Shown in pieces: positions 37,081-47,155 of a stretch of 57,844 bases of DNA. The position numbers and the translations under genes are program-made. The notes below the pieces were generated by a model. It was not told the origin of the DNA, made no database searches, and was given only the letters and a program-made list of their open reading frames with translations. The stretch's first letter is position 1. Each line of letters starts with the position of its first letter. The stretch is from Acetobacter pasteurianus subsp. pasteurianus LMG 1262 = NBRC 106471. GTDB taxonomy: Bacteria; Pseudomonadota; Alphaproteobacteria; Acetobacterales; Acetobacteraceae. The stretch lies in NCBI RefSeq assembly GCF_000285275.1, contig NZ_CADO01000009.1, forward strand, positions 1 to 57,844, given 5' to 3'.

Positions 37081-37755
37081 CTATTCGCGCCGCAAAACCT
37101 GATCTGTCAGAAAAGAAGAAAGCTTATTTGCCACAAACTCTTCTTTTAGCGCGTGCTCATCATATTCATTCCGCACCCATTCAAGAAAAGGCATGCGACC
37201 TTCTCCCTCCGCCTGATAATGCAGGAAAAATGCATCCAGAATACCTGTGCGAGAACTCCGGAAATGCCCGTATTTCCAAGACAGTTCCTTAAGCGCCTGT
37301 TGGGCAGATCCACCTTCAAACAGCACCACCAAGCCAGACGCCAAACCGGCGCGATCTGCGCCCGATTTACAATGCATCAGCATTGGAAAATCCAGCTTCT
37401 GGTACATATCCGCAAAACGCAGAATTCTATCCTTATGGGGCGCACCACGGCTTTCAAACGCCATATCTACATGGTGCAAACCAAGGCCGCGTGCAGCATT
37501 GCGAGAGAGGGCATCAGACCCGCATTTTCTATGCCCACGTAAGTTCACCAGCGTACGCAAGCCCAACCGTTCCATGGCTCTTTTCAAGCGCGCTGGGGTG
37601 GGGTGGTTACACCGATATACTTTGCCCGGAATAACCGCGTGAAAATTCGTCCACATCAGGCGGAAAATGGCGTGATCTACAAACAGGCTGTCAGTCCAGG
37701 CCCGCGCACGGCCAGATGATGAAGAAAGATGGCCGTCAAACACGAAAAACCTCAC
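37081..37755 (-). CDS. Protein tyrosine/dual-specificity phosphatase family protein
   Basis: A protein of about 224 residues with the CX5R phosphatase signature HCKSGADRAG near residue 135 and an upstream LVNLRGH segment typical of the tyrosine-phosphatase fold. GKVYRCNHPTPARL at the start of the domain resembles bacterial dual-specificity-like enzymes. The substrate could be a phosphoprotein or a phosphorylated lipid. The start is uncertain: TTG 37761, GTG 37755 and a later GTG preceded by GTGAGG are possible. It lies between the transporter and sdhB. Confidence 0.8.
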   Translation of the reverse strand: MRFFVFDGHLSSSSGRARAWTDSLFVDHAIFRLMWTNFHAVIPGKVYRCNHPTPARLKRAMERLGLRTLVNLRGHRKCGSDALSRNAARGLGLHHVDMAFESRGAPHKDRILRFADMYQKLDFPMLMHCKSGADRAGLASGLVVLFEGGSAQQALKELSWKYGHFRSSRTGILDAFFLHYQAEGEGRMPFLEWVRNEYDEHALKEEFVANKLSSFLTDQVLRRE

Positions 37756-37850
37756 TACCAAACAGATCGTCTTCTAGCAGGTTTCATGTTCCACCTTCCT
37801 TTGCTGCCGTCAATGCAGAAGGGCAGGAAGATGAAGTATCTTCGCTTGGG

Positions 37851-37895
37851 TTACAAAAAACCCGGCAGGGCAAAGCCATACCGGGTTTTTTGTAA
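37851..37895. terminator. Bidirectional terminator downstream of sdhB
   Basis: Perfect 15-bp arms (37851-37865 and 37881-37895) beginning TTACAAAAAACCCGG, with built-in T runs on both strands. Confidence 0.92.
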
Positions 37896-37920
37896 ATCGA
37901 CTGCCTGGAAAGACGAAAAA

Positions 37921-38703
37921 TCAGACTTTCCGTTCCAGTTGCAGTTCCTTGATACGCCCAATGGCCTTGGCCGGGTTCAGACCCTTCGGGCATGTCTGGG
38001 TGCAGTTCATGATGGTACGGCAGGCATACAGTTTGAAGGTATCTTCCAGCCCATCCAGACGGTCACCCGTATGTTCATCGCGGCTATCAGCAATCCAACG
38101 ATACGCTGCCAGAAGAACGGCTGGGCCTAGATACTTGTCCCCATTCCACCAATAGGATGGGCAGGATGTTGTGCAGCAGAAGCACAGAATGCATTCCCAC
38201 ATCCCGTCCAGCTTGGCACGTTCCTCAATGCTCTGCTTCCGTTCGGAATCTGGCGGAGGAGCACTGTCTGCCTGCATCCAAGGCTGGATAGAGCGCAACT
38301 GCGCATAAGCACCATCCAGATTGGACACCAGATCTTTTACAATTGGCATATGCGGCAGCGGATAGATGCGCACATCGCCTTTGATGTCCTTGATGGGTTT
38401 CAGGCACGCAAGCGTGTTTTCCCCATCAATGTTCATGGCGCAGGACCCACAAATTCCTTCACGGCAAGAGCGCCGGAATGTCAGTGTGGGGTCTATTTCG
38501 TTCTTGATATGGATGATGGCATCCAGCACCATTGGCCCGATAGTATCCAGATCAAGTTCATAGCTATCAATAACCGGGTTTTTGTCATCATCCGGGGTCC
38601 AACGATAAATCCGGAATGTTCTGACATTTTTTGCACCGGCTGGTGCGGGAAAGGTTTTACCTTTCCCGATCGTGCTGTTGCGCGGCAGTCTGAGTTCAAC
38701 CAT
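37921..38703 (-). CDS. sdhB: Succinate dehydrogenase iron-sulfur subunit
   Basis: A 260-residue subunit of complex II. The 2Fe-2S ligands are in [15 protein letters not shown], and the 4Fe-4S and 3Fe-4S ligands in [16 protein letters not shown] and [11 protein letters not shown]. It passes electrons from the SdhA flavin to the membrane quinone site. It is last in sdhCDAB and is followed by a strong terminator. Confidence 0.97.
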   Translation of the reverse strand: MVELRLPRNSTIGKGKTFPAPAGAKNVRTFRIYRWTPDDDKNPVIDSYELDLDTIGPMVLDAIIHIKNEIDPTLTFRRSCREGICGSCAMNIDGENTLACLKPIKDIKGDVRIYPLPHMPIVKDLVSNLDGAYAQLRSIQPWMQADSAPPPDSERKQSIEERAKLDGMWECILCFCCTTSCPSYWWNGDKYLGPAVLLAAYRWIADSRDEHTGDRLDGLEDTFKLYACRTIMNCTQTCPKGLNPAKAIGRIKELQLERKV

Positions 38704-38739
38704 GTTCGCCTCCCTTTATCGCCCGTTCGTTCCGATAAC

Positions 38740-40551
38740 TCAGTAAACGCGCTTTTTGGGTGGGAAGACCTGCACATCATCGGTCAGGGTCTTCATATGC
38801 ACCGGACGGTAGGTCAGCTTCACGCCGCCCTTGTCATCCAGCCACGATACGGAATGCTTGAGCCATTCCTTGTCATCACGGTTAGGATAATCATCCCGCG
38901 CGTGTGCCCCACGGCTTTCATGCCGTGCAAGGCCGCTTTCCAGCGTGACAGTGGCGTTTGCCAGCAGGTTTTCAAACTCCAGCGCTTCCATCAGATCGCT
39001 GTTCCAGATCAGGGAGGAATCTGCCACAGAGATATCGCTCACGCCGGTCCAGATATCGCGAATCTTGTCCACGCCTTCCTGCAGGCTTTCCTGCGTACGG
39101 AACACAGCGGCATGTGTTTGCATATCACGCTGCAAGCGCTCACGCAGGGCAGAAACCTTGGTGCCACCCTTGGCGTAACGCAGCCGGTCCAGCCGATCCA
39201 GTGCAGCTTCACCAGCACCAGCAGGTAGCGGACGGGTAAAGTCTGTTGGCTTCACCACTTCCGCAGCACGACGGGAGGCTGCACGGCCAAACACGATAAG
39301 ATCCAGCAGAGAGTTTGTGCCCAAACGGTTTGCACCATGCACGGAAACACAAGCTGCTTCACCCACAGCCATCAGGCCCGGCACAACTGCATCCGGGTTA
39401 TCCGGAGTTGGGCGCACTACTTCACCATGAATATTGGTGGGAATACCACCCATATTATAATGCACGGTTGGCAGAACCGGCACGGGCTCCTTGGTCACGT
39501 CCACACCGGCAAAGATGCGTGCCGTTTCAATAATACCCGGCAAACGCTGGTGCAGAAGATCAGACCCAAGGTGCTCAAGGTGCATCATGATGTGGTCTTT
39601 TTTCGGACCACAACCACGGCCTTCCTTGATCTCGATTGTCATGGCGCGAGAAACCACATCGCGCGAGGCCAGATCCTTGGCCGTTGGCGCATAACGCTCC
39701 ATAAAGCGTTCGCCTTCGGAGTTGGTCAGATAACCACCTTCACCACGGCAGCCTTCTGTCAGCAGGCAGCCTGCTGGATAGATGCCGGTGGGGTGGAACT
39801 GCACAAATTCCATATCCTGCGTAGGAATACCCGCACGCATGGCCATACCGTTACCATCACCCGTACAGGTATGGGCAGAGGTGCAGGACTGGTACGCACG
39901 GCCATAACCGCCGGTAGCCAGCACAACCATCTTGGCGTTGAAACGGTGGATTGTGCCATCATCCTGGCACCAGGCCATCACGCCACGGCATTCACCTTCC
40001 TCATCCATGATGAGGTCAATGGCAAAATATTCGACGAAGAATTCAACATTGTGCTTGAGGCACTGCTGATACAGCGTGTGCAAAATGGCATGGCCGGTAC
40101 GGTCAGCCGCAGCACAGGCGCGTGGTACAGGCGCCTTACCATAATCGCTCATATGCCCACCGAAGGGGCGCTGATAAATCTTGCCATCTTCCGTGCGGGA
40201 GAACGGCACACCAAAGTGCTCCAGTTCGCGCACAGCAGGCACGGCCTCACGGCACATAAATTCAATGGCGTCCTGATCGCCCAGCCAGTCAGACCCCTTT
40301 ACGGTGTCATACATGTGCCAGCGCCAGTTATCTTCGGCCATGTTACCCAGAGAAGCCCCGATGCCCCCCTGTGCAGCCACAGTATGGCTACGTGTTGGGA
40401 AAACCTTGGTAACGCATGCGGTGCTTAGCCCTGCGGCGCCCATTCCCAACGTTGCACGCAGGCCCGAACCACCTGCTCCCACAACCACAACATCATAAGC
40501 GTGATCAACAATTCGGTAAGCTCCCCGTGACGGAGAGGTATTGGCGTTCAT
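38740..40551 (-). CDS. sdhA: Succinate dehydrogenase flavoprotein subunit
   Basis: A 603-residue flavoprotein oxidising succinate to fumarate. FAD-binding [13 protein letters not shown] is at the N-terminus; [16 protein letters not shown] holds the His that covalently binds FAD; the catalytic region includes [11 protein letters not shown] and [14 protein letters not shown]. It lies 36 bases upstream of sdhB in the complex II operon. A long open frame on the opposite strand (39337-40428) is a shadow. Confidence 0.97.
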   Translation of the reverse strand: MNANTSPSRGAYRIVDHAYDVVVVGAGGSGLRATLGMGAAGLSTACVTKVFPTRSHTVAAQGGIGASLGNMAEDNWRWHMYDTVKGSDWLGDQDAIEFMCREAVPAVRELEHFGVPFSRTEDGKIYQRPFGGHMSDYGKAPVPRACAAADRTGHAILHTLYQQCLKHNVEFFVEYFAIDLIMDEEGECRGVMAWCQDDGTIHRFNAKMVVLATGGYGRAYQSCTSAHTCTGDGNGMAMRAGIPTQDMEFVQFHPTGIYPAGCLLTEGCRGEGGYLTNSEGERFMERYAPTAKDLASRDVVSRAMTIEIKEGRGCGPKKDHIMMHLEHLGSDLLHQRLPGIIETARIFAGVDVTKEPVPVLPTVHYNMGGIPTNIHGEVVRPTPDNPDAVVPGLMAVGEAACVSVHGANRLGTNSLLDLIVFGRAASRRAAEVVKPTDFTRPLPAGAGEAALDRLDRLRYAKGGTKVSALRERLQRDMQTHAAVFRTQESLQEGVDKIRDIWTGVSDISVADSSLIWNSDLMEALEFENLLANATVTLESGLARHESRGAHARDDYPNRDDKEWLKHSVSWLDDKGGVKLTYRPVHMKTLTDDVQVFPPKKRVY

Positions 40552-40668
40552 CGTGACGGCGCTCCCATTGCGTTCGGCCTGTCAGTCTTTTCAGGTTCGT
40601 GCCACAGCGCTTCAGGCTTTGGGGCGCTGGCGGCACAGGCTCTTGATTCTATAAGGCGGTGGCCCGGC

Positions 40669-41082
40669 TTATTTGGCAGTACTACCGCGCACAAACAGCT
40701 TGATAACGGCAATTACGCCCAGCAGCCCCAACAAAGAGGTGCCAATTTTAACAAGCAAGCGGGTAGGCAGATGCGCCTTGCCATGCACGTAATCATCCAC
40801 AATGACCTGCAGCCCAAGCTGAGCATGGTAGAAAGTGGTGATGATCAAGGCGATCAGCATGGTCGCGTTTACGGGCTTGCCGCCCCACTTCACCACTTCT
40901 GTATGATCTGCGCCGCCAAGGCGGAACATCTGCACCACAAACCACGTTGAAAGTGGAAGTAGGGAAGCTGCCGTTACACGTTCGGCCCACCAGTGGGCTA
41001 CACCGGAATGCCCGGCCCCAAGCCCGCGTGCCCGCCCAAGCTGGGAGCGCATGACTTCAATATGAGGAGCAGAAGCATTCAT
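40669..41082 (-). CDS. sdhD: Succinate dehydrogenase membrane anchor subunit
   Basis: A 137-residue hydrophobic anchor with three membrane segments, containing GVAHWWAERVTA and HAQLGLQVIVDDYVHG with the His of the haem/quinone region. It holds SdhAB on the membrane. The frame is open to 41181, but ATG 41082 follows AAGGTG by eight bases and begins one base after the sdhC stop. Confidence 0.93.
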   Translation of the reverse strand: MNASAPHIEVMRSQLGRARGLGAGHSGVAHWWAERVTAASLLPLSTWFVVQMFRLGGADHTEVVKWGGKPVNATMLIALIITTFYHAQLGLQVIVDDYVHGKAHLPTRLLVKIGTSLLGLLGVIAVIKLFVRGSTAK

Positions 41083-41083
41083 G

Positions 41084-41557
41084 TCAGGACACCTTTCCTG
41101 CTTTGGCGCGGCTGCGTTTGCGACAAATGGAAACAGCCAGAAGGCCAGCCGCCAGAACAGTGCTGACACCAGCGGTAACACCCACGGCTACCGGGCCATC
41201 CTTGTTAACTTCCTTTTTGTCGTACCGGTAACCGCTATCCCAGATCAGGTGGCGAATACCGCCAACCGTGTGGTAAATAACAGATGCCAGCCAACCAAGT
41301 AGCACAAGCTGCCCAAGCGGGTTGCCCGTAACCTTACGCGCTGTAGCAAAGGCTTTTGGCCCTTTGGCCGCAGCCCCAAGCCAGAACACACCCAGTGTTG
41401 CACCTGCTGTTGCGATAACGCCCGTAATACGGTTCATAATGGAAAGAACCATGGAAAGGCGATAACGGTAGACCTGTAAATGCGGCGACATGGGCCGCTG
41501 AATAAGTCTGCCGTCACTTCGGCTCCCTACATAGAGGGCCTTGCGGATATCCTGCAT
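41084..41557 (-). CDS. sdhC: Succinate dehydrogenase cytochrome b556 subunit
   Basis: A 157-residue membrane subunit with RPMSPHLQVYRYRLSM before the first helix, SIMNRITGVIA in the first helix and HTVGGIRHLIWD bearing the haem-ligand His. With SdhD it forms the haem b and ubiquinone site. It is the first gene of sdhCDAB. The C-terminus is longer than usual and basic (RKRSRAKAGK). Confidence 0.94.
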   Translation of the reverse strand: MQDIRKALYVGSRSDGRLIQRPMSPHLQVYRYRLSMVLSIMNRITGVIATAGATLGVFWLGAAAKGPKAFATARKVTGNPLGQLVLLGWLASVIYHTVGGIRHLIWDSGYRYDKKEVNKDGPVAVGVTAGVSTVLAAGLLAVSICRKRSRAKAGKVS

Positions 41558-41693
41558 TGTCTGCCTCGTACCCCGTCTCTATCCCGTAGCGCCGGCTGGA
41601 TCCGGCGTTTGCATCGTTTTTGTCCTACGCCCCACCCCTCTGGCCGGTCAATTCAACAGACCAACACGAGGCCGAGAGGGGTGGGATTCTCAC

Positions 41694-42716
41694 TCAACCG
41701 TGTCTGGGCAGGAGATCGAGAGCAATCATGGTTTCGGCAATCTGCACCGCGTTCAAAGCCGCACCTTTCCGCAGATTATCGGACACACACCAAAATGCGA
41801 GACCATTGGGAACTGTTGGATCGACACGAAGGCGTGAAACGTAGGTTGCATCTTCACCCACCGAGTCAATCGGAGTCACGTAGCCACCATCTTCACGCTT
41901 ATCCAGCACCACAACGCCTTCTGCTTCACGCAGGGCTTCGTAGGCACGCTTGATGTCAACGGGTTCTTCAAACTCAGCCACAACAGATTCAGAGTGACCA
42001 ATAAACACGGGCACACGCACACAGGTGGCAATCACGTCTACATCCGGGTCGAGAATTTTCTTTGTCTCGACTCGCATCTTCCATTCTTCTTTGGTCGCGC
42101 CATCATCCATAAACACATCGATCTGCGGAATGCAGTTGAAGGCGATCTGCTTCTGGAACTGCTCAATCTTGGGTGGATCATTCACAAAGGTGCCGCGTGT
42201 CTGGGCGAACAGCTCATCCATGCCGTCCTTACCTGCACCGGAAACCGCCTGGTAGGTGGACACCACAACCCGCTTGAGGGTGAACAGATCATGCAGCGGC
42301 TTAAGTGCCACCACCATCTGAATGGTGGAGCAGTTGGGGTTGGCAATAATGTTGCGCTTGATCTGCTTAAGGGCATTCGGGTTTACTTCTGGCACCACCA
42401 GCGGCACATCCGGATCCATACGGAAGTGAGAGGTGTTGTCGATCACCACGCAACCTGCCTTGGCAGCAATAGGTGCATATTTTGCAGACACAGAGCCACC
42501 GGGGGAAAACAGTCCAACGTCCCATCCGGTGAAATCAAATGTTTCAAGGTTCTGCACTTTCAGAACCTGATCTCCGAACGAAACTTCCCGCCCGGCAGAA
42601 CGCGGCGAGGCCAGAGCCACAATTTCATCAACCGGAAATTCCCGCTCCGCCAGTGTTTTGAGGATTTCACGCCCCACGGCTCCAGTCGCGCCTACAACAG
42701 CAACCCGATATCCCAT
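41694..42716 (-). CDS. asd: Aspartate-semialdehyde dehydrogenase
   Basis: A 340-residue NADPH enzyme that reduces aspartyl phosphate to the semialdehyde, the branch point to lysine, diaminopimelate, threonine and methionine. The nucleotide motif VGATGAVGREILKTL opens the protein and the catalytic Cys is in NPNCSTIQMV. It is divergent from the transhydrogenase operon across a 405-base region. No terminator is evident between it and sdhC. Confidence 0.96.
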   Translation of the reverse strand: MGYRVAVVGATGAVGREILKTLAEREFPVDEIVALASPRSAGREVSFGDQVLKVQNLETFDFTGWDVGLFSPGGSVSAKYAPIAAKAGCVVIDNTSHFRMDPDVPLVVPEVNPNALKQIKRNIIANPNCSTIQMVVALKPLHDLFTLKRVVVSTYQAVSGAGKDGMDELFAQTRGTFVNDPPKIEQFQKQIAFNCIPQIDVFMDDGATKEEWKMRVETKKILDPDVDVIATCVRVPVFIGHSESVVAEFEEPVDIKRAYEALREAEGVVVLDKREDGGYVTPIDSVGEDATYVSRLRVDPTVPNGLAFWCVSDNLRKGAALNAVQIAETMIALDLLPRHG

Positions 42717-43121
42717 AATCCACCTGCTTTTGATCTTGTATATATGTCGGCCATATATATGGCCTGATGGCGGCAGACCCTAGACCATTACGCAACCAAA
42801 TGGAATTGCCCGCCACGGGCAGCTGCCCCAGTGATTGCACGCCCCGCGGCTTTTTTCTGTACACTCCAAAACATTGATACCCACCCGAAACAGAAACCCA
42901 CTGCCATGGTGAGCCGTTTAAGCGCACGACATACGGAACAAGGGGCAAGCCAGCGCTAAACAAAAATACAATAAATTACTTGAACACTATGACTTATATT
43001 TTTGATACACATCATTGCAGCCTCCCTGCGCGCCGTAGTGTCATGACTTTTGTGCCTCAGGCAGGATGCAAAACCTGTTCTGACCTTTGCCCAACTTTTA
43101 CAACAGAGTTTGGAACAGACC
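42717..43121. other. Divergent regulatory region asd / pntAA
   Basis: This 405-base region holds no supported gene. It contains a perfect 16-bp palindrome GGCCATATATATGGCC at 42749-42764, a short hairpin with arms TGCCCG and CGGGCA near 42808, and a C-rich stretch followed by a T run near 42840. Promoters for asd and the pnt operon must lie here, but no confident -35/-10 pair stands out. Confidence 0.5.
42749..42764. promoter_or_regulatory. 16-bp perfect palindrome upstream of asd
   Basis: GGCCATATATATGGCC is its own reverse complement and lies 33 bases before the asd start codon, where an operator would overlap a promoter or leader. The binding protein is unknown. Confidence 0.35.
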
Positions 43122-44273
43122 GTGACACTTAAAATTGCAATTCTGAAGGAAACGGCAGCCGATGAAAGACGGGTTGCCATGATTCCATCAGTCGCCCAAC
43201 GCATTGCCAAACTTGGAGCCTCACTGGTTCTGGAACAGGGCGGAGGGGCCGCTGCAACCTATACAGATGCAGCATACACACAGGCTGGCGTCACCACAGA
43301 AGCGGATCAGCAGAAACTTCTGGGAGATGCAGATATTGTGTTGGCCGTGCAGCCACCCAGCGTGGATACGGTAAAAAAAATGAAGCCCGGCAGCCTGCTG
43401 GTATCTTTCATTTACGCCAAAACACAGCCCGATCTGGTCAAGGCTTTGCGCGATGGCAAGATTACCACATTTGCCATGGAGCTTATTCCGCGCATCAGCC
43501 GGGCACAGGCCATGGATGCGCTTTCCAGCCAGGCAGCCTTGGCCGGGTATTACGCACCTCTTCTGGGCTGCGTGCATATGCAGAAAATTCTGCCCATGAT
43601 GACAACTGCCGTTGGCTCGCTCCGGGCTGCACGTGTGTTGGTAATGGGGTTGGGTGTTGCCGGGTTGCAGGCTTTGGCAACAGCGCATCGGCTTGGCGCT
43701 GTGTGCGAAGGCTATGATGTGCGCCCCGAAACTAAGGAAGAAGCTGAATCCGTTGGTGCGCGCTTTGTAGATACCGGCGTGGATGCCCGAGGCGCTGGCG
43801 GCTACGCCCGTGAACTGACACCAGAAGAAAAAACAAAAGTGCGTGCTGCACTCAGCCAACATATTGCACAGGCTGATCTGATTATCACCACAGCAGCCGT
43901 TCCCGGCAAACATGCACCACGCCTGATTGATGCAGACCAGTTGGCCGCCATGAAAGAAGGCTCTGTTGTGGTAGATATGGGCGCCCCCAATGGCGGAAAC
44001 TGCGAAGGCACAAAAGCCGGAGAAATTATTAAAGTTGGGCCGGTAATATTGGTAGGGCCAACTAATCTTCCATCCTGCCTGGCTGCACAGGCGAGTGAGC
44101 TTTATGCCAAGAATATTTACAATCTTTTAGAACAGGTTGTGCATGACGGCGCGCTGAAACCTGATTTTACGGATGATGTCATTAAAGGCACCACCCTTAC
44201 GCATGATGGCGCAATAACCAATGATGCCATCAAACAGTTTATCGAAAGCGCTCCAGTGGAGAAAGCATCATGA
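43122..44273 (+). CDS. pntAA: NAD(P) transhydrogenase subunit alpha, part 1
   Basis: A 383-residue NAD(H)-binding subunit (domain I) of the proton-translocating transhydrogenase. MTLKIAILKETAADERRVAM is the typical start, VMGLGVAGLQALATAHRLGA is the dinucleotide site, and RPETKEEAESVGARF is the mobile-loop region. It feeds hydride to NADP bound by PntB, using the proton gradient to make NADPH. The start is GTG 43122 with GGAA about eight bases upstream, although the frame is open to 43050. It overlaps pntAB by four bases. Confidence 0.94.
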   Translation: MTLKIAILKETAADERRVAMIPSVAQRIAKLGASLVLEQGGGAAATYTDAAYTQAGVTTEADQQKLLGDADIVLAVQPPSVDTVKKMKPGSLLVSFIYAKTQPDLVKALRDGKITTFAMELIPRISRAQAMDALSSQAALAGYYAPLLGCVHMQKILPMMTTAVGSLRAARVLVMGLGVAGLQALATAHRLGAVCEGYDVRPETKEEAESVGARFVDTGVDARGAGGYARELTPEEKTKVRAALSQHIAQADLIITTAAVPGKHAPRLIDADQLAAMKEGSVVVDMGAPNGGNCEGTKAGEIIKVGPVILVGPTNLPSCLAAQASELYAKNIYNLLEQVVHDGALKPDFTDDVIKGTTLTHDGAITNDAIKQFIESAPVEKAS

Positions 44274-44596
44274 TTACCGCAACATCCATGACCTTTATTA
44301 TCGCTTTATACATTTTCATGCTGGCGGCCTTTACCGGGTATGTAGTGATCAGCCGCGTGCCATCCATTCTGCATACGCCCCTGATGTCTGGCTCCAACTT
44401 TATCCACGGTATTGTGGTTGTTGGTGCTTTGGATGCGTTGTTTAATGCAACCAGCATTTCCGGACAGATTATTGGTTTTATTGGGGTTTTTCTAGGCGCA
44501 GGCAACGTAATGGGTGGTTATGTGGTAACAGACCGTATGCTTGCCATGTTCCGGCCCAGCCAAAAACCGGCCCCCGCCAAGAAGGAACAGCAATAA
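44270..44596 (+). CDS. pntAB: NAD(P) transhydrogenase subunit alpha, part 2
   Basis: A 108-residue membrane subunit with three helices, containing SRVPSILHTPLMSGSNFIHG and GAGNVMGGYVVTDRML, typical of PntAB. In alphaproteobacteria such as Rhodospirillum the alpha subunit is split this way. It forms part of the proton channel with PntB and begins inside the pntAA stop (ATGA). pntB starts on the next base after its stop. Confidence 0.94.
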   Translation: MITATSMTFIIALYIFMLAAFTGYVVISRVPSILHTPLMSGSNFIHGIVVVGALDALFNATSISGQIIGFIGVFLGAGNVMGGYVVTDRMLAMFRPSQKPAPAKKEQQ

Positions 44597-46012
44597 ATGT
44601 TTATTGAATACATTGTGGGCCTGAGTGGCCTTATTGCTGCCGGCCTGTTTATTTACGGGCTGAAAGCCATGTCCTCCCCCGTTACGGCTGTATCTGGTAT
44701 TGTTACAGCCGGTTACGGTATGATCTTTGTTATTGCAGCAACTTTTCTAAATTTATTTAACGTGACGGAAGCCGCAAAACCGCACCTTCTGGTAAATCTG
44801 GTCCTGGCTATATTGGCTCTGGTTCTGGGTTGCGCATGGGCTGGTTGGCGTGGCCGTACTGTGCAAATGACAGCCATGCCGCAGATGGTTGCAATTTTTA
44901 ACGGTATGGGCGGTGGTTCTGCTGCATGCTTGGCGGCTGTAGAACTTTTAAGCGATGATCCAACATCCCCCCTGCACCTCACCATTACCGTTTTGGGTGC
45001 GCTTATCGGGTGCATTTCACTTACCGGTTCCATTATCGCATGGGCCAAGCTGGACGGACGGATGAAAAAGCCTGTTCGCTTTGGTGGTCAGCGTATTTTC
45101 AATGCCGGGGTGTTTCTTATTGCTCTGGTGTTGGGCGCACTTACGGTCATGCAGTATGCCACACCGATGCGGGAACTCCCGCGGGATCTGTTCTTCCTAG
45201 CGGCTCTGCTGTTTGGCGTGTGTATGACACTGCCTATCGGTGGTGCCGATATGCCGGTCGTTATTTCGCTCTACAACGCATTTACCGGGTTGGCTGTTGG
45301 GCTTGAAGGGTATGTGATGAACAACCCCGCCCTGATGATTGCAGGCATGGTTGTAGGGTCTGCCGGTACATTGCTTACTGTGCTGATGGCCAAGGCCATG
45401 AACCGCTCACTCACCAACGTGTTGTTCAGCAACTTTGGTGATAGCACCAGCAGCGCCAAAGGCCCGCAAGGTGAAATGCATTCTGTTGATCCAGCAGATG
45501 CTGCCACCACCATGCGTTATGCATCTAGCGTGATCATTATTCCCGGTTACGGGCTGGCCGTGGCACAGGCACAACAGAAACTTTACGAATTTGTCAAAAT
45601 TCTTGTTGCCGATGGTGTAGATGTTAAGTTTGCCATCCACCCCGTTGCTGGCCGTATGCCTGGACATATGAACGTTCTTCTGGCCGAAGCTGGCGTGCCA
45701 TATGACATGATTTATGACATGGATGACATAAATGATAGTTTCGCCACAACGGATGTTGCGCTGGTTATTGGCGCGAACGATGTGGTGAACCCGGAAGCCC
45801 TGACCGACAAATCCTCTCCCATTTATGGCATGCCTATTTTGAATGCTTACAAGGCACATCAGGTCTTTGTCATTAAACGTGGTACAGGCGTTGGATATTC
45901 TGGCGTGCAGAATCCGCTCTTCTTCCAGAAGAACTGCACAATGGTATTTGGAGATGCACAGGCCGTGCTTTCCAAAATGGTTGAAGCTGTCAAAAGTCTT
46001 GGCGGCTCCTGA
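44597..46012 (+). CDS. pntB: NAD(P) transhydrogenase subunit beta
   Basis: A 471-residue subunit with eight to nine membrane helices and a C-terminal NADP(H)-binding domain. The motifs GYGLAVAQAQQKLYE, HPVAGRMPGHMNVLLAEA and VIGANDVVNPEA are diagnostic. It completes the pntAA-pntAB-pntB operon, which ends at a strong terminator. Confidence 0.96.
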   Translation: MFIEYIVGLSGLIAAGLFIYGLKAMSSPVTAVSGIVTAGYGMIFVIAATFLNLFNVTEAAKPHLLVNLVLAILALVLGCAWAGWRGRTVQMTAMPQMVAIFNGMGGGSAACLAAVELLSDDPTSPLHLTITVLGALIGCISLTGSIIAWAKLDGRMKKPVRFGGQRIFNAGVFLIALVLGALTVMQYATPMRELPRDLFFLAALLFGVCMTLPIGGADMPVVISLYNAFTGLAVGLEGYVMNNPALMIAGMVVGSAGTLLTVLMAKAMNRSLTNVLFSNFGDSTSSAKGPQGEMHSVDPADAATTMRYASSVIIIPGYGLAVAQAQQKLYEFVKILVADGVDVKFAIHPVAGRMPGHMNVLLAEAGVPYDMIYDMDDINDSFATTDVALVIGANDVVNPEALTDKSSPIYGMPILNAYKAHQVFVIKRGTGVGYSGVQNPLFFQKNCTMVFGDAQAVLSKMVEAVKSLGGS

Positions 46013-46019
46013 GCATGAC

Positions 46020-46045
46020 AAGGGCGAGGCTTATCCCTCGCCCTT
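46020..46045 (+). terminator. Terminator of the pnt operon
   Basis: Perfect 10-bp arms AAGGGCGAGG and CCTCGCCCTT, 6-base loop, followed by a T run. Confidence 0.92.
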
Positions 46046-46087
46046 TTTTATTTTCCATATCTGCTTGTAAAATAAAGGAAGCATATC

Positions 46088-47116
46088 ATGTCCGGAAAAA
46101 TGAAAGCCGCTGTGGTTCATGAATTTGGCAAACCACTAACCATTGAAGAGCTGGACATTCCCACCATTAAACCTACCCAGATTTTGGTTAAAATGATTGC
46201 CTGCGGCGTGTGCCATACAGATTTGCATGCTGCCAGCGGGGATTGGCCCAAAAAACCACATCTGCCGTTTATCCCCGGCCACGAAGGCGTTGGCACGGTT
46301 GTGCAGGTTGGCAGCGAAGTGGACTGGGTAAAGGAAGGTGACGTTGTTGGCGTGCCTTGGCTCTATTCTGCCTGTGGCCATTGCGAGCATTGTCTGGCTG
46401 GGTGGGAAACGCTTTGTGCGAAGCAGGAAGAAACTGGCTATTCCGTAAACGGCTGCTTTGCCGAATACGTGGTAGCAGACCCTAACTACATTGCTCATCT
46501 TCCCAAAGGCGTAGACCCTGTAAAAGTTGCTCCTGTACTGTGCGCAGGCCTGACCGTTTATAAAGGCCTGAAAATGACAGACACGCGGGCAGGGAACTGG
46601 GTTGCCATTTCCGGCGTTGGGGGGTTAGGCCAGATGGCTGTGCAGTACGCCGTAGCAATGGGGCTGAATGTTGTGGCGGTAGATATTGATGATGAAAAAC
46701 TGGCAACCGCCAAAAAGCTTGGTGCAACGTACACTGTTAACGCCAGAAATACAGATCCGGCAGCATTTATGCAGGAAAAAGTTGGTGGCGTACACGGTGG
46801 ATTGATCACCGCTGTTTCCACCAAAGCATTTTCTCAGGCTATGGGTTATGTGCGGGCAGGGGGCACTTTGGTGCTAAATGGGCTGCCGCCGGGTGATTTC
46901 CCAATTTCTATCTTTGACATGGTCATGAATGCCATTACCATTCGCGGCTCCATAGTAGGCACACGGCTGGACATGATTGAAGCTCTTTCCTTCTTTGCGG
47001 AAGGGAAGGTAACATCTGTCACCACAACGGATCGGATTGATAACATCAACGCAATTTTTGATGCGCTCAAGAACGGTCGGGTGGAAGGCCGCGTGGTTCT
47101 GGACTTCCGCAACTGA
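46088..47116 (+). CDS. adhP: Zinc-dependent alcohol dehydrogenase, AdhP type
   Basis: A 342-residue medium-chain dehydrogenase. Catalytic zinc ligands lie in CGVCHTDLH and PGHEGVGTVVQVG; structural zinc ligands in CGHCEHCLAGWETLC; the NAD-binding motif is SGVGGLGQMAVQYA. It interconverts ethanol or short alcohols and aldehydes in the cytoplasm, distinct from the periplasmic PQQ enzymes of acetic acid bacteria. It is 39 bases upstream of an aldehyde dehydrogenase gene, a natural pathway pair. AAAGGAAG precedes the ATG. Confidence 0.94.
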   Translation: MSGKMKAAVVHEFGKPLTIEELDIPTIKPTQILVKMIACGVCHTDLHAASGDWPKKPHLPFIPGHEGVGTVVQVGSEVDWVKEGDVVGVPWLYSACGHCEHCLAGWETLCAKQEETGYSVNGCFAEYVVADPNYIAHLPKGVDPVKVAPVLCAGLTVYKGLKMTDTRAGNWVAISGVGGLGQMAVQYAVAMGLNVVAVDIDDEKLATAKKLGATYTVNARNTDPAAFMQEKVGGVHGGLITAVSTKAFSQAMGYVRAGGTLVLNGLPPGDFPISIFDMVMNAITIRGSIVGTRLDMIEALSFFAEGKVTSVTTTDRIDNINAIFDALKNGRVEGRVVLDFRN

Positions 47117-47155
47117 GCAACTCCTAATCTCAGAAACAAAAGAAGGGTTATTCTG

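Noticed and set aside
39337-40428. 363-codon open frame opposite sdhA
   Set aside because: It lies wholly within the well-supported flavoprotein gene and has no ribosome binding site or known motif.
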